DNA from: an uncultured Bacteroidota bacterium
GTDB lineage: Bacteria; Bacteroidota; Bacteroidia; AKYH767-A; 2013-40CM-41-45
DNA length: 64,000 nucleotides
Reading direction: 5' to 3'
NCBI GenBank assembly: GCA_937871435.1
Contig: CALMQM010000013.1
Coordinates: 1-64,000 of the forward strand
In this document: piece after piece, positions 8,196 to 17,700 of the stretch
How the letters are laid out: each line of letters opens with the position of its first letter
Position numbering within the stretch: the stretch's first letter is position 1
Program-made: the position numbers and the translations under genes
Notes under the pieces: model-generated
What the model was told of the DNA's origin: nothing
Seen by the model: only the letters and a program-made list of their open reading frames with translations
Database searches by the model: none

Positions 8196-9056
8196 ATGTA
8201 TAACTTTTACGATGTTGTCATTACCCAGCCACAAAAATACAGGCAGCTTTCCTGTGATGAATCGCTGGTAGCGGAATTTAATTGCCCGCTGGAGAACAGG
8301 ATGCAGGATCTCTGGTCGCATCACAACTATTTTGTGTATGTATTGGATGGAAAAAAAATCTGGCATACACCAACAGGTTCATACGAATTGGTGAAAGACA
8401 GTTGTGTCTTTGTACGAAAGGGTGCGAGCCTGGTTGAACAGTTTTTTGATGCTCAATTTTGTGTGATCCTGTTTTTTGTTTCGGATGAATTTATTTGTGA
8501 AACAATGAAGCAGGCGGGTACTCGCCCGCGCGTAGAGAAAGCTGCATATTCGCCAATAATTGTAATTGAAAACAATCCAACGCTGGCGGGCTTTTTCCAT
8601 AGCATCATTCCGTACTTTTCACAGTTTCCGATGCCGGATAAATCTTTGTTGGAATTAAAATTCAAAGAGCTCCTGTTGAATGTTTCCGGAAATCCGGCGA
8701 ACCGGGAAGCGATGGCTTATTTTTGCGCGCTCATCAATGAACCTTCCGCTGTTTCATTGGAGAGAATTATGGAAGACAATTTCTGTTACAATCTGAGTCT
8801 GGAACAATATGCTCAATTGTGTAACAGGAGTTTGTCGGCTTTCAAACGGGATTTTAGCAAAGTGTTTAATACCACTCCGGGAAAATGGATTGCTACGAGA
8901 AGACTTGAGCATGCAAATATGCTCCTGCGCAGTTCGGAGAAATCAGTCGGAGAGGTGGCATTTGAAAGCGGGTTTGAAAATCTTTCGCATTTCAGCAAAT
9001 CTTTCCGTCAGCATTTTGGTGTTACACCGGCTTCTGTGAAAATGGCGGAAGGGTAA
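8196..9056 (+). CDS. AraC family transcriptional regulator
   Basis: 286 residues from the ATG at 8196; a TTG further upstream in frame is less likely because it precedes the -7 box. The C-terminal 95 residues carry the AraC double HTH: SLEQYAQLCNRSLSAFKRDF and SVGEVAFESGFENLSHFSKS, with FGVTPAS closing. The N-terminal part is cupin-like, with GSYELVKDSCVFVRKGAS. The next gene on the same strand is a SAM methyltransferase 103 bp away with its own -7 box; a regulatory link is possible but not shown. Confidence 0.85.
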   Translation: MYNFYDVVITQPQKYRQLSCDESLVAEFNCPLENRMQDLWSHHNYFVYVLDGKKIWHTPTGSYELVKDSCVFVRKGASLVEQFFDAQFCVILFFVSDEFICETMKQAGTRPRVEKAAYSPIIVIENNPTLAGFFHSIIPYFSQFPMPDKSLLELKFKELLLNVSGNPANREAMAYFCALINEPSAVSLERIMEDNFCYNLSLEQYAQLCNRSLSAFKRDFSKVFNTTPGKWIATRRLEHANMLLRSSEKSVGEVAFESGFENLSHFSKSFRQHFGVTPASVKMAEG

Positions 9057-9124
9057 AAATATTTCTGGACGTTTCAGCACAATAACTGAACCTATAAGAA
9101 AAACATCGCCAGGAGGGGACCCGC

Positions 9125-9132
9125 TACATTTG
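9125..9132 (+). promoter_or_regulatory. -7 element TACATTTG
   Basis: Matches TAnnTTTG, 27 bases before the ATG at 9160. No TTG is seen at the expected -33 position, so this may be a regulated or weak promoter. Confidence 0.4.
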
Positions 9133-9159
9133 TCGGCATAAATTTTAAAACTCTCAATC

Positions 9160-9975
9160 ATGATCCAAGAAACAAGTATTGCTTTTTCAGGAAGCATCCC
9201 TATGAACTATGAAAAGTACCTCGGACCACTTTTCTTTGAACCTTTTGCTAAAAACATTTCTAACCGCGTCAAGGAACTTCAGCCTTCTTCCGTTCTTGAA
9301 CTTGCCTGCGGTACAGGCAGACTGACAAAGTATTTGCCTTTTGCAATTTCTCCGGGAGGAAGAATCGTTGCCACGGATATCAATCCGGCTATGCTTGAAT
9401 ATGCGAAGCATTCTTTGCGTGACCTGGAAGGTATTGACTGGAAAGTGGTAGACGCGGTGGAGTTGCCGTTCAGAGACAGTTGCTTTGATGTGGTGGTGAT
9501 ACAATTCGGTGTTATGTTTTTCTCGGATCGTCACCAGGCATTCACCGAAGCGTTGCGTGTATTGAAACCCGGAGGTACATTGATTTTCGCTTCCTGGGAT
9601 CAGCTGCGAAATAATCCTGTCGCTCGTGTGACGGACGAATTGGTTACGCGTTATTTTCCGATGGACACTCCTGGATTTTATAAAATTCCATTCTCGTATT
9701 TTAATGAGCACAAGATTCACGAAGAGCTGGATGAGGCACTGTTTCACAATGTGAGTATTGAGTTGCTCAAGCTGTATGGTGAAAGCAAAACTGCAGGGGA
9801 AGCAGCCATGGGTCTGTTGCAGGGATCTCCGATACATACAGCCATTGTTGAAAGAAACGCAAGTGTGTTGCCGGTGATGATTGAACAATTGACGGAAGAA
9901 ATCGCCTCACTGTTTGGAAAGAAAAATCTGAGCATTCCGATTCAGGCACTGGTGACAACAGCCAGGAAAAAATAA
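9160..9975 (+). CDS. Class I SAM-dependent methyltransferase
   Basis: 271 residues. Motif I is VLELACGTGRLTKYL (about residues 46-60), with the acidic residue at the end of strand 2 in IVATDINPAML and motif IV in FDVVVIQFGVMFF. The post-motif ALRVLKPGGTLIFASWD is typical of the UbiE/COQ5-like group. The acceptor substrate cannot be told. It stands alone between an AraC regulator and a second methyltransferase, which is a different subfamily rather than a recent duplicate. Confidence 0.88.
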   Translation: MIQETSIAFSGSIPMNYEKYLGPLFFEPFAKNISNRVKELQPSSVLELACGTGRLTKYLPFAISPGGRIVATDINPAMLEYAKHSLRDLEGIDWKVVDAVELPFRDSCFDVVVIQFGVMFFSDRHQAFTEALRVLKPGGTLIFASWDQLRNNPVARVTDELVTRYFPMDTPGFYKIPFSYFNEHKIHEELDEALFHNVSIELLKLYGESKTAGEAAMGLLQGSPIHTAIVERNASVLPVMIEQLTEEIASLFGKKNLSIPIQALVTTARKK

Positions 9976-10232
9976 GTGTTACCATTCCTCAATATTAATA
10001 CGAATAAAGAACGGTATATTCCGCAGGGATTTCGGTTCAGTTATTTCGTAAACTGAAGTATGATTGGTATAGTAGGATTTTCATCCGACAGTTTCCAATT
10101 TGTGGATGCTGCAATTGCGGAGGTATAGGTAATTTCATCCGGTATTGGGAAAGATGCTAAGGAATTAGTATTTTTATTTTTTTCAATAACGGATGAAATT
10201 ATTTTTATTTGAATTATCCTAAACACTCGCTG

Positions 10233-10973
10233 ATGAAAAATGTTTTTTCTATTCAACCGGAACAGTATGCGGCATATCGACCTGCTTATCCGGCTGAATT
10301 GCTCGATTATATTCTTTCCTCAGTGAAAGAACGAAGAACGGTTTGGGATTGTGGCACCGGTACTGGTCAGATAGCGATACAGCTTGCTCCGTATTTTGAG
10401 AGAGTGTTTGCTTCAGACATCAGTGAAGCGCAGTTGAGCAAAGCAAAGGCTGATGAAAAAGTTGAATACAGCATGCAGGCTGCCGAGAATACGGATTATC
10501 CCGATGATATTTTCGATTTGATCGTAGTAGCACAAGCAATTCACTGGTTTGATTTTGATTTGTTCTATGATGAAGTGAATCGTGTGTTGCGCGATAACGG
10601 AGTTTTTGCAGTCATTGGTTACGACCGTCCGGTAGTGAGCCCGGAGATCGACAGGATCATTTCAGATTTCTATACCCGTATTGTGGGCCCGTTCTGGGAT
10701 CCGGAAAGAAAGTATATTGATGAACAATATAAAACGATTCCTTTTCCATTTACTGAATCATTGGTTCCTGAATTTAAGAATAGCCTGCAATGGGATCTGG
10801 AACATTTTATTGGTTACCTTAAAACCTGGTCTGCAGTAAAGCACTACGAAAAAGCGAATGGAGTGAACCCGGTGGATGTTCTGCTCCCACAACTCAGTGC
10901 ATACTGGAATGACGCGGAGGAAAAAAAAATTGACTTTCCTATTTTGTTAAGAGTAGGAAGGAAGCAGGAATAA
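10233..10973 (+). CDS. Class I SAM-dependent methyltransferase
   Basis: 246 residues from the ATG at 10233; an in-frame TTG 24 bases upstream is the only alternative. It opens with FSIQPEQYAAYRPAYPAELL, the hallmark of the small-molecule methyltransferase group related to trans-aconitate and UbiE-like enzymes. Motif I is VWDCGTGTGQIAIQL, and FDLIVVAQAIHWFDFD is the post-II segment with the characteristic HWFD. The substrate is unknown. The 257 bp before it hold no supported gene. Confidence 0.88.
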   Translation: MKNVFSIQPEQYAAYRPAYPAELLDYILSSVKERRTVWDCGTGTGQIAIQLAPYFERVFASDISEAQLSKAKADEKVEYSMQAAENTDYPDDIFDLIVVAQAIHWFDFDLFYDEVNRVLRDNGVFAVIGYDRPVVSPEIDRIISDFYTRIVGPFWDPERKYIDEQYKTIPFPFTESLVPEFKNSLQWDLEHFIGYLKTWSAVKHYEKANGVNPVDVLLPQLSAYWNDAEEKKIDFPILLRVGRKQE

Positions 10974-11187
10974 GAAATCTGGGAAAATTAGTTTCAAAGA
11001 TCTCCGTTCGACAGAAATCAGAAGTACCGACATCACAGCAGTACACTATTTTGCCATTTATTTTATCCGGAAATCAAATCGGATCTTTTGAGTTGGCTTA
11101 GTTTTTTTCCTCATTTTCAAGCCTCCTGACTTTTTTTTCATTTTCCGAAATCTGACAAGCCCATAAATTCCGTAGGTGTTTTTGTTA

Positions 11188-11211
11188 TGTGAAGACCGGC
11201 CGGCTTCGCAC
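11188..11211. promoter_or_regulatory. Imperfect GC-rich palindrome before the DUF4331 operon
   Basis: A palindrome centred on CCGGCCGG (core GAAGACCGGCCGGCTTC at 11191-11207) lies in an otherwise A/T-rich leader, 36 bases before the ATG at 11247. The arms extend to TGTG/CGCACA with one unpaired stretch. It could be an operator or a 5' hairpin for the operon. Confidence 0.35.
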
Positions 11212-11246
11212 AGCCTCGATCAAATTACCCCATAAAATTTACACAA

Positions 11247-13325
11247 ATGAAAAAATCTACCAAACGTGTTATGAAAATGGCATTCATAGGTACTGCTTTG
11301 ATTGCCGCAGGTATCACAGGTTTCCGGACTTATCGACTTCAGGCTTCCAGTCACCGCGAAGCCCCGCTTATCGCCAATGATCCGGTTGCAGACAATACAG
11401 ACTTATATGTATTTCGCAGTCCGGATGATACCAATTCCGTTACTATTCTTTCCAATTATGTACCGGCAGAATTGCCACAAGGCGGACCGAATTATTTTTC
11501 TTTCGGAGAAAATGTTCGTTACGAAGTGCATATTAAAAACAACCCGGCCACACCTGGTGATGACATTACATATCGTTTCACTTTTACAAAAGTCAATCAG
11601 GACCCGACCACTTTTTTCAACATTCGTCTAGGACAAGAAAATCTGAAGACGACCTATACAGCTGAGAAAAGTATTGCTGGTGGCGCTTTCACAACTATTG
11701 TAAGCAATGGTATCGTTCCTCCCGCGAACATTGGTCCGCGTTCTATCACCGGTGGAGCCGGTTTAAATGCTCCGGACTATGAAACCTTGTTCAATGCCGC
11801 TGTCACGACAGCAAGTACAGGCGAAACGATTTACTGCGGACCGGCAGATGATCCTTTCTTCGTGGACCTCGGTGGTATTTTTGATCTTGGACAAACACGC
11901 GCCGGAGGTACCGGTGTAGATGCGCCGAAGGATGGATTGAAATGCAAAAATGTACATGTGATTGCGATCAAAGCACCGATTAGTGCTCTTCAAAAAGACA
12001 ACAAAGATGTAACACAGGCAACCAACATTCTTGACCCGGAATTTGTAATCGGTGTGTGGGCATCTGCAAGTCGTCCACAATTGCGAACTCTCAACGGCGA
12101 CGGAACAGAAACACATTCCGGAAACTGGGTGCAGGTTTCGCGTCTCGGGATGCCACTAACCAACGAAGCAGTGATTCCAATTGGCATGAAAGATTTTTGG
12201 AATTCACTCACTCCATATCAGGACAGCACTTATTTCGACGATTACTTCTGTAATCCGGAATTGGGCCTGTACATGGATGACAACTTATTCGGTGGAGCTG
12301 TTCCTGCAATGAGTGCTTTGCGTATTCAACATGCATCCCCGACACTTTTAGGGAATGTCGATTTTGGTAATACTCACGATGGTTTGTATGTGCTTTACGG
12401 AAATGCGGCAACAACAGGAACGGCATTGGACACTGCTATCTTCGGAAAATATTTATTGCGTCAGGGCAAACCACGTTCTGCCGACTTGCTTCCGATTTTC
12501 TACACAGGTGTACCGAACCTTGCCCCCTATCAACTGGCCACAGGAAAAACAGCGGGTAATCCGCTTACTGCGGGAAAACCATTCATCAACAACTTCCTCC
12601 CGACTTTTGGTGATATGTTACGTCTGAATATGGCCGTGCCTGTAACAGACCGCACATCTCCTGATTTCAGTTCAGAAGGTATTATCAATGCCGCTGTCCT
12701 TGGCTTAACTGATCCTCGCTTCAATACGAATACCAATCTTGAATTTATTCCGAACATGGATGGTTTCCCGAATGGTCGTCGTCTGGAAGATGATGTTACA
12801 CGGATTGAATTGCAGGCAGTAAGTGGTGCTGCTCTTGCAGCAGTAGGCTTATGGTACGATGATTACGTTATAGGCAACAGCCCTCTCACTCCGAAATTAC
12901 TCGGTGTTTTGGGATACACAACCGGTATCGAGCAAAATGACACCAACTTCCGCACATCATTTCCATATGTACAATTACCCTGGAGCGGTTACGATCTGTG
13001 CACTGGTGGTTACGTGCTTACGGCAATAGATCCAAATGGAACACTCAATGTCGGAGCTCCGGATCTGTTGATGACAAGTTATCCGAACCCAACCAGTGAG
13101 GTGATGAATATCCGTTACCGTGTTGGCGGGAAAATGAGAGTGACAATTAAAATTTTTGACGCAACAGGAAAAATCGTTTCAGTACCGGTAAACAATGAAA
13201 TGAAAGATCCCGGAACTTTTGAAGTGAAATGGTCAACAGGAAAGAATGCCGCAGGAGTATACTATGCGACACTATCCAACAATGATCAGACTGTGCAATC
13301 GCTTAAATTGAGTGTGGTTAAATAA
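11247..13325 (+). CDS. DUF4331 domain protein with T9SS sorting domain
   Basis: 692 residues. After an N-terminal signal-anchor-like segment (about 9-27) comes SSHREAPLIANDPVADNTDL, the diagnostic opening of DUF4331, a family of exported proteins of unknown function. The domain runs to about residue 590; YPNPTSEVMNIRYRV (about 612-626) starts a type A sorting domain ending in GVYYATLSNND. The protein is therefore predicted to pass through the T9SS to the surface. It heads a four-gene operon (gaps 60, 26 and 20 bp) with a TPR protein, a HupE/UreJ-like membrane protein and a TonB receptor, suggesting a shared role in uptake (inference). A hairpin after its stop may reduce read-through. Confidence 0.88.
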   Translation: MKKSTKRVMKMAFIGTALIAAGITGFRTYRLQASSHREAPLIANDPVADNTDLYVFRSPDDTNSVTILSNYVPAELPQGGPNYFSFGENVRYEVHIKNNPATPGDDITYRFTFTKVNQDPTTFFNIRLGQENLKTTYTAEKSIAGGAFTTIVSNGIVPPANIGPRSITGGAGLNAPDYETLFNAAVTTASTGETIYCGPADDPFFVDLGGIFDLGQTRAGGTGVDAPKDGLKCKNVHVIAIKAPISALQKDNKDVTQATNILDPEFVIGVWASASRPQLRTLNGDGTETHSGNWVQVSRLGMPLTNEAVIPIGMKDFWNSLTPYQDSTYFDDYFCNPELGLYMDDNLFGGAVPAMSALRIQHASPTLLGNVDFGNTHDGLYVLYGNAATTGTALDTAIFGKYLLRQGKPRSADLLPIFYTGVPNLAPYQLATGKTAGNPLTAGKPFINNFLPTFGDMLRLNMAVPVTDRTSPDFSSEGIINAAVLGLTDPRFNTNTNLEFIPNMDGFPNGRRLEDDVTRIELQAVSGAALAAVGLWYDDYVIGNSPLTPKLLGVLGYTTGIEQNDTNFRTSFPYVQLPWSGYDLCTGGYVLTAIDPNGTLNVGAPDLLMTSYPNPTSEVMNIRYRVGGKMRVTIKIFDATGKIVSVPVNNEMKDPGTFEVKWSTGKNAAGVYYATLSNNDQTVQSLKLSVVK

Positions 13326-13335
13326 TGATGGTTGA

Positions 13336-13367
13336 AAACGGCGGGGCTCTGTAAAGCTCCGTCGTTT
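13336..13367 (+). terminator. Intra-operon hairpin after the DUF4331 gene
   Basis: AAACGGCGGGGCT (13336-13348) pairs with AGCTCCGTCGTTT (13355-13367) over 13 positions, two of them G-U, around a 6-base loop, followed by ATTTTAAAA. The T-run is weak, so it is more likely a partial terminator or mRNA stabiliser that sets expression of the first gene above the rest. Confidence 0.55.
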
Positions 13368-13385
13368 ATTTTAAAATCCAATCAC

Positions 13386-14711
13386 ATGAAAAGGAAAATA
13401 ACCTACACAAGTCTGCTTATATTTTGCTCTGCACTTCTTGCATTGATTTTTCGTTACCGGACACCGGAACAAATTGTACCGTTGAAATTGAGAAATGGCG
13501 AATTGTCTCTCTCAACAGAATGGGCCGGAACTCAACAAGCCATCGATAACATGCTGCTTGTATTAGCGGATCATCCGGAAGATCAGAAGACACGATTAAA
13601 ACTTGCGTATGCATACATACAAGAGGGTCGAATCACAGGTGATCACGCTTACTATGATTCTGCCACATTAGAACTTCTTGATGATCTGCTCAACAAAGAA
13701 CCCAACAACGCCGAAGCATTGTGTGCAAAAGCAACAGTATTACTTTCTCAGCATCATTTTACCGAAGCAATTGCTCCGGGAGAAAAAGCAAGGGAATTAA
13801 ATCCTTATCTCGTTTCGGCATATGGAGTCCTTACAGATGCAAATCTTGAATTAGGCAATTATCAAAAAGCAATTCGCTATGCCGATACTATGGTGAGTAT
13901 CCGTCCGGATATAAGATCCTATTCACGGATCTCTTACCTGAGAGAAATTCACGGTGATATAAATGGGGCAATTGACGCGATGAAAATGGCAGTGGAAGCC
14001 GGTTATCCCGGATTAGAACAAACAGAATGGTGTCGTGTTCAACTCGGACATTTGTATGAAAGTTCAGGAGACTTGTTTCAAGCGCAAAATTGTTATAAAA
14101 ATTCCGTTTACAACCGACCAACGTTTGCTTTCGCGTATGCGGGACTTGGGAGAATAGAAAAAGCAAAAAACAATTATTTCGCCGCGCAAAAATATTTTGA
14201 ACAAGCCATACAACTTATTCCGGATGCTTCCTTTTATCACGAACTCACGGATTTATTTCGAATCAGCAACCGGCAGGATGCAGCCGCGCGATGTGCTGAA
14301 AAAGAACTGGAATGTCTTGCAGGATCTGGAGGTGATGAAAGCGCTAAAGTACACGGTCATTATGCCGACAAAGAATTGGCGCTCGTTTATCTTGACTTGT
14401 ATGATTACAGTCGTGCTTTGCAGCATGCAATAATCGAATACAACCGTCGTCCGGAAAACATTGAAGTAAATCAAACACTTGCCTGGGTGTATTTCAAAAT
14501 GGGAAATTATGTTGAAGCAAACAGGTATATCAATAAAGCATTGGCCACAAATTGCGTACAACCTGTATTAATGTATCAGGCAGGATTGATTAAAAAGAGA
14601 ACCGGAGAAAATATTGAAGGAGAAAAACTGATAAGAGCGTCACTCACTATGAATCCGTTTTTGAGTCCATCATTACTCTGGGAGGATAAAATACTTCTTG
14701 CAAATAAATAG
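13386..14711 (+). CDS. TPR repeat protein of the DUF4331 operon
   Basis: 441 residues from the ATG at 13386 (an in-frame TTG at 13332 would put the start before the hairpin and is rejected). A membrane-anchor or signal segment covers about residues 5-23. The rest is built of tetratricopeptide repeats, for example NAEALCAKATVLLSQHHFTE, FAFAYAGLGRIEKAKNNYFA and NQTLAWVYFKMGNYVEANRY. TPR proteins act as scaffolds; this one probably faces the periplasm and may bring operon partners together (inference). It is followed 26 bp later by the HupE/UreJ-like gene. Confidence 0.85.
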   Translation: MKRKITYTSLLIFCSALLALIFRYRTPEQIVPLKLRNGELSLSTEWAGTQQAIDNMLLVLADHPEDQKTRLKLAYAYIQEGRITGDHAYYDSATLELLDDLLNKEPNNAEALCAKATVLLSQHHFTEAIAPGEKARELNPYLVSAYGVLTDANLELGNYQKAIRYADTMVSIRPDIRSYSRISYLREIHGDINGAIDAMKMAVEAGYPGLEQTEWCRVQLGHLYESSGDLFQAQNCYKNSVYNRPTFAFAYAGLGRIEKAKNNYFAAQKYFEQAIQLIPDASFYHELTDLFRISNRQDAAARCAEKELECLAGSGGDESAKVHGHYADKELALVYLDLYDYSRALQHAIIEYNRRPENIEVNQTLAWVYFKMGNYVEANRYINKALATNCVQPVLMYQAGLIKKRTGENIEGEKLIRASLTMNPFLSPSLLWEDKILLANK

Positions 14712-14737
14712 AAGCACCCTAAACAGAACAGCTGAAC

Positions 14738-15412
14738 ATGAAATATTTTATTCACCATCGGAATACATTCTCATGCCTGTTCGTTACGCTCCTTTTAACC
14801 GTTGCATTCACCGCTGTTGATGCGCACGCAATCAGCGCCGACCTTGAAAATCTATCCCGCACGCAAATCGGCTGGACATATTTTAGTCTTGGCTTCACAC
14901 ATATTTTACCCAAGGGCTACGATCATGTGCTGTTTATTCTTGGTTTGTTTTTATTGAGTCCGAAACTCACTGATATTCTTTGGCAGGCTACAACATTTAC
15001 CATTGCACATACACTCACTTTGGGTTTGGCAATGACAGGAATTATTCATCCCATTAGTGGAATCATTGAACCGCTCATCGCGATTTCAATTGTTTTCGTA
15101 GGAATAGAAAATGTATTATTGAAAGAACTCAGGTGGTGGAGAATAGGTATCGTCTTTTGTTTTGGATTACTGCATGGTTGTGGTTTCGCAGGCGCTTTGC
15201 AAGAAATTGGATTACCGCAAAGTGGTTTTGCTTTCGCGCTCCTGTCATTTAATATTGGAGTAGAACTTGGACAGATTGTAATTATTCTGCTTGCATATAT
15301 GCTATGTGTAAAACACTTTTCAGAAAAAGTCTGGTATCGCGCAAGAATAGTTGAACCGGTTTCTTTGGGAATAGCTGTCATCGCAACATTTTGGGCAATT
15401 GAAAGAATGTAA
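14738..15412 (+). CDS. HupE/UreJ family membrane protein
   Basis: 224 residues. It has a signal-like first segment, then about six membrane helices with the conserved residues of the HupE/UreJ_2 family: FTHILPKGYDHVLFILGL (H55, D62, H63), FTIAHTLTLGLA (H91), FGLLHGCGFAGAL (H146) and FNIGVELGQ (E176). HupE and UreJ proteins are linked to nickel or cobalt transport in hydrogenase and urease loci; no hydrogenase or urease gene is in this window. The position between a TPR protein and a histidine-rich TonB receptor fits a metal-uptake role at the inner membrane (inference). An alternative is an assembly or folding role without transport. Confidence 0.85.
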   Translation: MKYFIHHRNTFSCLFVTLLLTVAFTAVDAHAISADLENLSRTQIGWTYFSLGFTHILPKGYDHVLFILGLFLLSPKLTDILWQATTFTIAHTLTLGLAMTGIIHPISGIIEPLIAISIVFVGIENVLLKELRWWRIGIVFCFGLLHGCGFAGALQEIGLPQSGFAFALLSFNIGVELGQIVIILLAYMLCVKHFSEKVWYRARIVEPVSLGIAVIATFWAIERM

Positions 15413-15432
15413 CTGAAATAAATAGTTCAAAG

Positions 15433-17700
15433 ATGAAAAAATATATACGTACCCTCCTCATATTCCTTCTGGCACTTTTAATGAACTGTTATGTACATGC
15501 GGTTAGTGCATTCAGATATTTTGGCCATGTAACAGACAACGAAACACACCAGGCGATAGTCGGTGCTGTGGTTTCGTTGAACAATGGAACATATTTTGCT
15601 CCTACAGATCAGTTTGGACGATTCGAAATAAAAAACCTGCCACCATCAGATTATTCAGTAAAAATATCCTGTCTGGGTTTTGTATCACTTGTTGACAGTA
15701 TAAAAATCGATCAGGATCACGAAGTATCCATTTCACTGAATGCGGCAACTGTTTCACTTTCTGAAATCACTGTTGCACGGGGAAAAGGACTGACACAATC
15801 GCTCAATGTTTCAGATATTGATTTAGCACTACGTCCGGTTGCCTCTTCGCAGGATTTTTTGCGTTTGGTTCCCGGATTGTTCATTGCGCAGCATGCCGGC
15901 GGAGGAAAAGCGGAACAAATATTTTTGCGTGGATTCGACTGTGATCATGGAACCGACTTTTATATATCCGTGGATGGAATGCCGGTAAACATGGTGTCGC
16001 ATGCGCATGGACAAGGCTATGCTGATTTTCATTTTGTCATTCCGGAAACCATTGATCGGCTGCGAGTATACAAAGGCCCGTACACTACGAAATTCGGCGA
16101 CTTCTCCACCGCAGGTACCGGAGAGTTTTTTACAAAAAATACATTGAAGAAAAATGAACTGAAAGCAGAAGCAGGGTTTTTTGATACATATAGATTGTAT
16201 ACAGGAATCAATCTTCTAAAAGAAAAACATCTGCTTTCCAAAGAACAGGAAAATGCATTCATCGCCGCAGAATACGTATTCACAAACTCATATTTTGATC
16301 ATAAACAGAACTTTGGTCGTTATAATTTATTTGGAAAATATTCAGGTTGGCTGAATAAAAAACAATTCTTCTCTTTCGATGCATCTACTTTTTCCGCTCA
16401 ATGGGATGCTTCCGGACAAATCCCGGAACGCCTTATTGAAAACGGGCAGATCAGCCGATATGGGAGTGTGGATCCTTCTGAAGGAGGAAAAACCAGTCGT
16501 ACAAATGTGAATACAAGCCTTAGCAGTATTCTGAGGAATGACTACACGATAAGAAATCAGATTTATTATGTAAAATATGACTTCGATTTATTTTCAAACT
16601 TTACTTTTTTTCTGAATGATCCGGTTCATGGTGACGAAATTCATCAGCACGATGATCGGAATATTATCGGATACAAAGGAACGATAGACAAAAATTACAG
16701 TCTTGGAAAAGTTCCTCTTGAAACACAATTTGGAATCGGTTCAAGAACCGATCATTCGGTGCTTGCGCTCATGCATTCCGAAAAAAGGGTGACGCTGGAT
16801 ACAATAGTTTCCGGAATTATGCAGGAACATAACCTGAACGCTTATTGGAATTCGGTCGCGCAGCTCAGCAGTCACTGGAGTATGGAAAGCGGTGTTCGGT
16901 TTGATTATTTTCAATTCCATTTCAAAGATGATCGTGGAACTGATTATTCAGGGACAAAATCAATTGCACGTGTTAGTCCAAAACTCAATTTGGATTATGT
17001 TGTAAATTCTTCTCTCCGATTTTTTATTCATTCAGGAATTGGATTTCATTCAAATGACGCAAGAGCTGTTGTGCTTAACCGGGTTAAAAATACCTTACCC
17101 AAAGCCATCGGTTATGAAGCGGGATCAGAGTTTGCTTTTTCCAAACGCTTTCTGGTGAATATCGCTTTATGGAGTCTGCACCTGGAAAGTGAACTTGTAT
17201 ATGTCGGAGACGAAGGGACTGTAGAAACAAATTATCCGACGCAACGGTACGGAACAGACTTTAGCATCCGGGCAGAAATTTCATCGCGGGTGTTTGCAGA
17301 TGTCGATATAAATATTTCTCAGGGAAAACTTATCGGCGCCCCGTTGAATGCCAATGAAATTCCATTGTCTCCCCGTCTTACCAGTACTGGCGGAATCACC
17401 TACAAGAAAGATCAGGGAATAAATTTTAGTCTTCGTTACAGAACAATTGATTCACGTCCGGCCAATGAAACCAATACAGTTGTTGCAAAAGGATACTTTT
17501 TACTGGATGCTGTATCGCAATACAAATGGACAAAGTGGACCATTGGCCTGACGATTGAAAATATCATGAACACAAAATGGAACCAGGCACAGTTTGATAC
17601 AGAGAGCAGACTGGCTAATGAAATGAATTCTGTTTCCGAATTGCACTTCACTCCCGGAACTCCGGTATTTGTAAAGGGAAGCCTTAGTTATTTATTCTGA
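15433..17700 (+). CDS. TonB-dependent receptor with histidine-rich plug
   Basis: 755 residues. After the signal peptide (about 1-26), a carboxypeptidase-regulatory-like domain covers about 27-105 (YFGHVTDNETHQAIVGAVVS). The plug covers about 110-240, and the rest is a 22-strand-type barrel ending in SLSYLF with a C-terminal phenylalanine. The plug holds the family-specific run FDCDHGTDFYISVDGMPVN, then SHAHGQGYADFHF, giving H154, H172, H190, H192 and H200 in 50 residues. Such a cluster suggests binding of a metal ion or metal complex (inference). It is the last gene of the operon, 20 bp after the HupE-like gene. Confidence 0.9.
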   Translation: MKKYIRTLLIFLLALLMNCYVHAVSAFRYFGHVTDNETHQAIVGAVVSLNNGTYFAPTDQFGRFEIKNLPPSDYSVKISCLGFVSLVDSIKIDQDHEVSISLNAATVSLSEITVARGKGLTQSLNVSDIDLALRPVASSQDFLRLVPGLFIAQHAGGGKAEQIFLRGFDCDHGTDFYISVDGMPVNMVSHAHGQGYADFHFVIPETIDRLRVYKGPYTTKFGDFSTAGTGEFFTKNTLKKNELKAEAGFFDTYRLYTGINLLKEKHLLSKEQENAFIAAEYVFTNSYFDHKQNFGRYNLFGKYSGWLNKKQFFSFDASTFSAQWDASGQIPERLIENGQISRYGSVDPSEGGKTSRTNVNTSLSSILRNDYTIRNQIYYVKYDFDLFSNFTFFLNDPVHGDEIHQHDDRNIIGYKGTIDKNYSLGKVPLETQFGIGSRTDHSVLALMHSEKRVTLDTIVSGIMQEHNLNAYWNSVAQLSSHWSMESGVRFDYFQFHFKDDRGTDYSGTKSIARVSPKLNLDYVVNSSLRFFIHSGIGFHSNDARAVVLNRVKNTLPKAIGYEAGSEFAFSKRFLVNIALWSLHLESELVYVGDEGTVETNYPTQRYGTDFSIRAEISSRVFADVDINISQGKLIGAPLNANEIPLSPRLTSTGGITYKKDQGINFSLRYRTIDSRPANETNTVVAKGYFLLDAVSQYKWTKWTIGLTIENIMNTKWNQAQFDTESRLANEMNSVSELHFTPGTPVFVKGSLSYLF

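Noticed and set aside
10041-10256. Minus-strand open frame of 71 codons in the gap before the methyltransferase at 10233
   Set aside because: It overlaps the start of the methyltransferase, has no recognisable domain, and its sequence does not extend into a known family. It is treated as chance.
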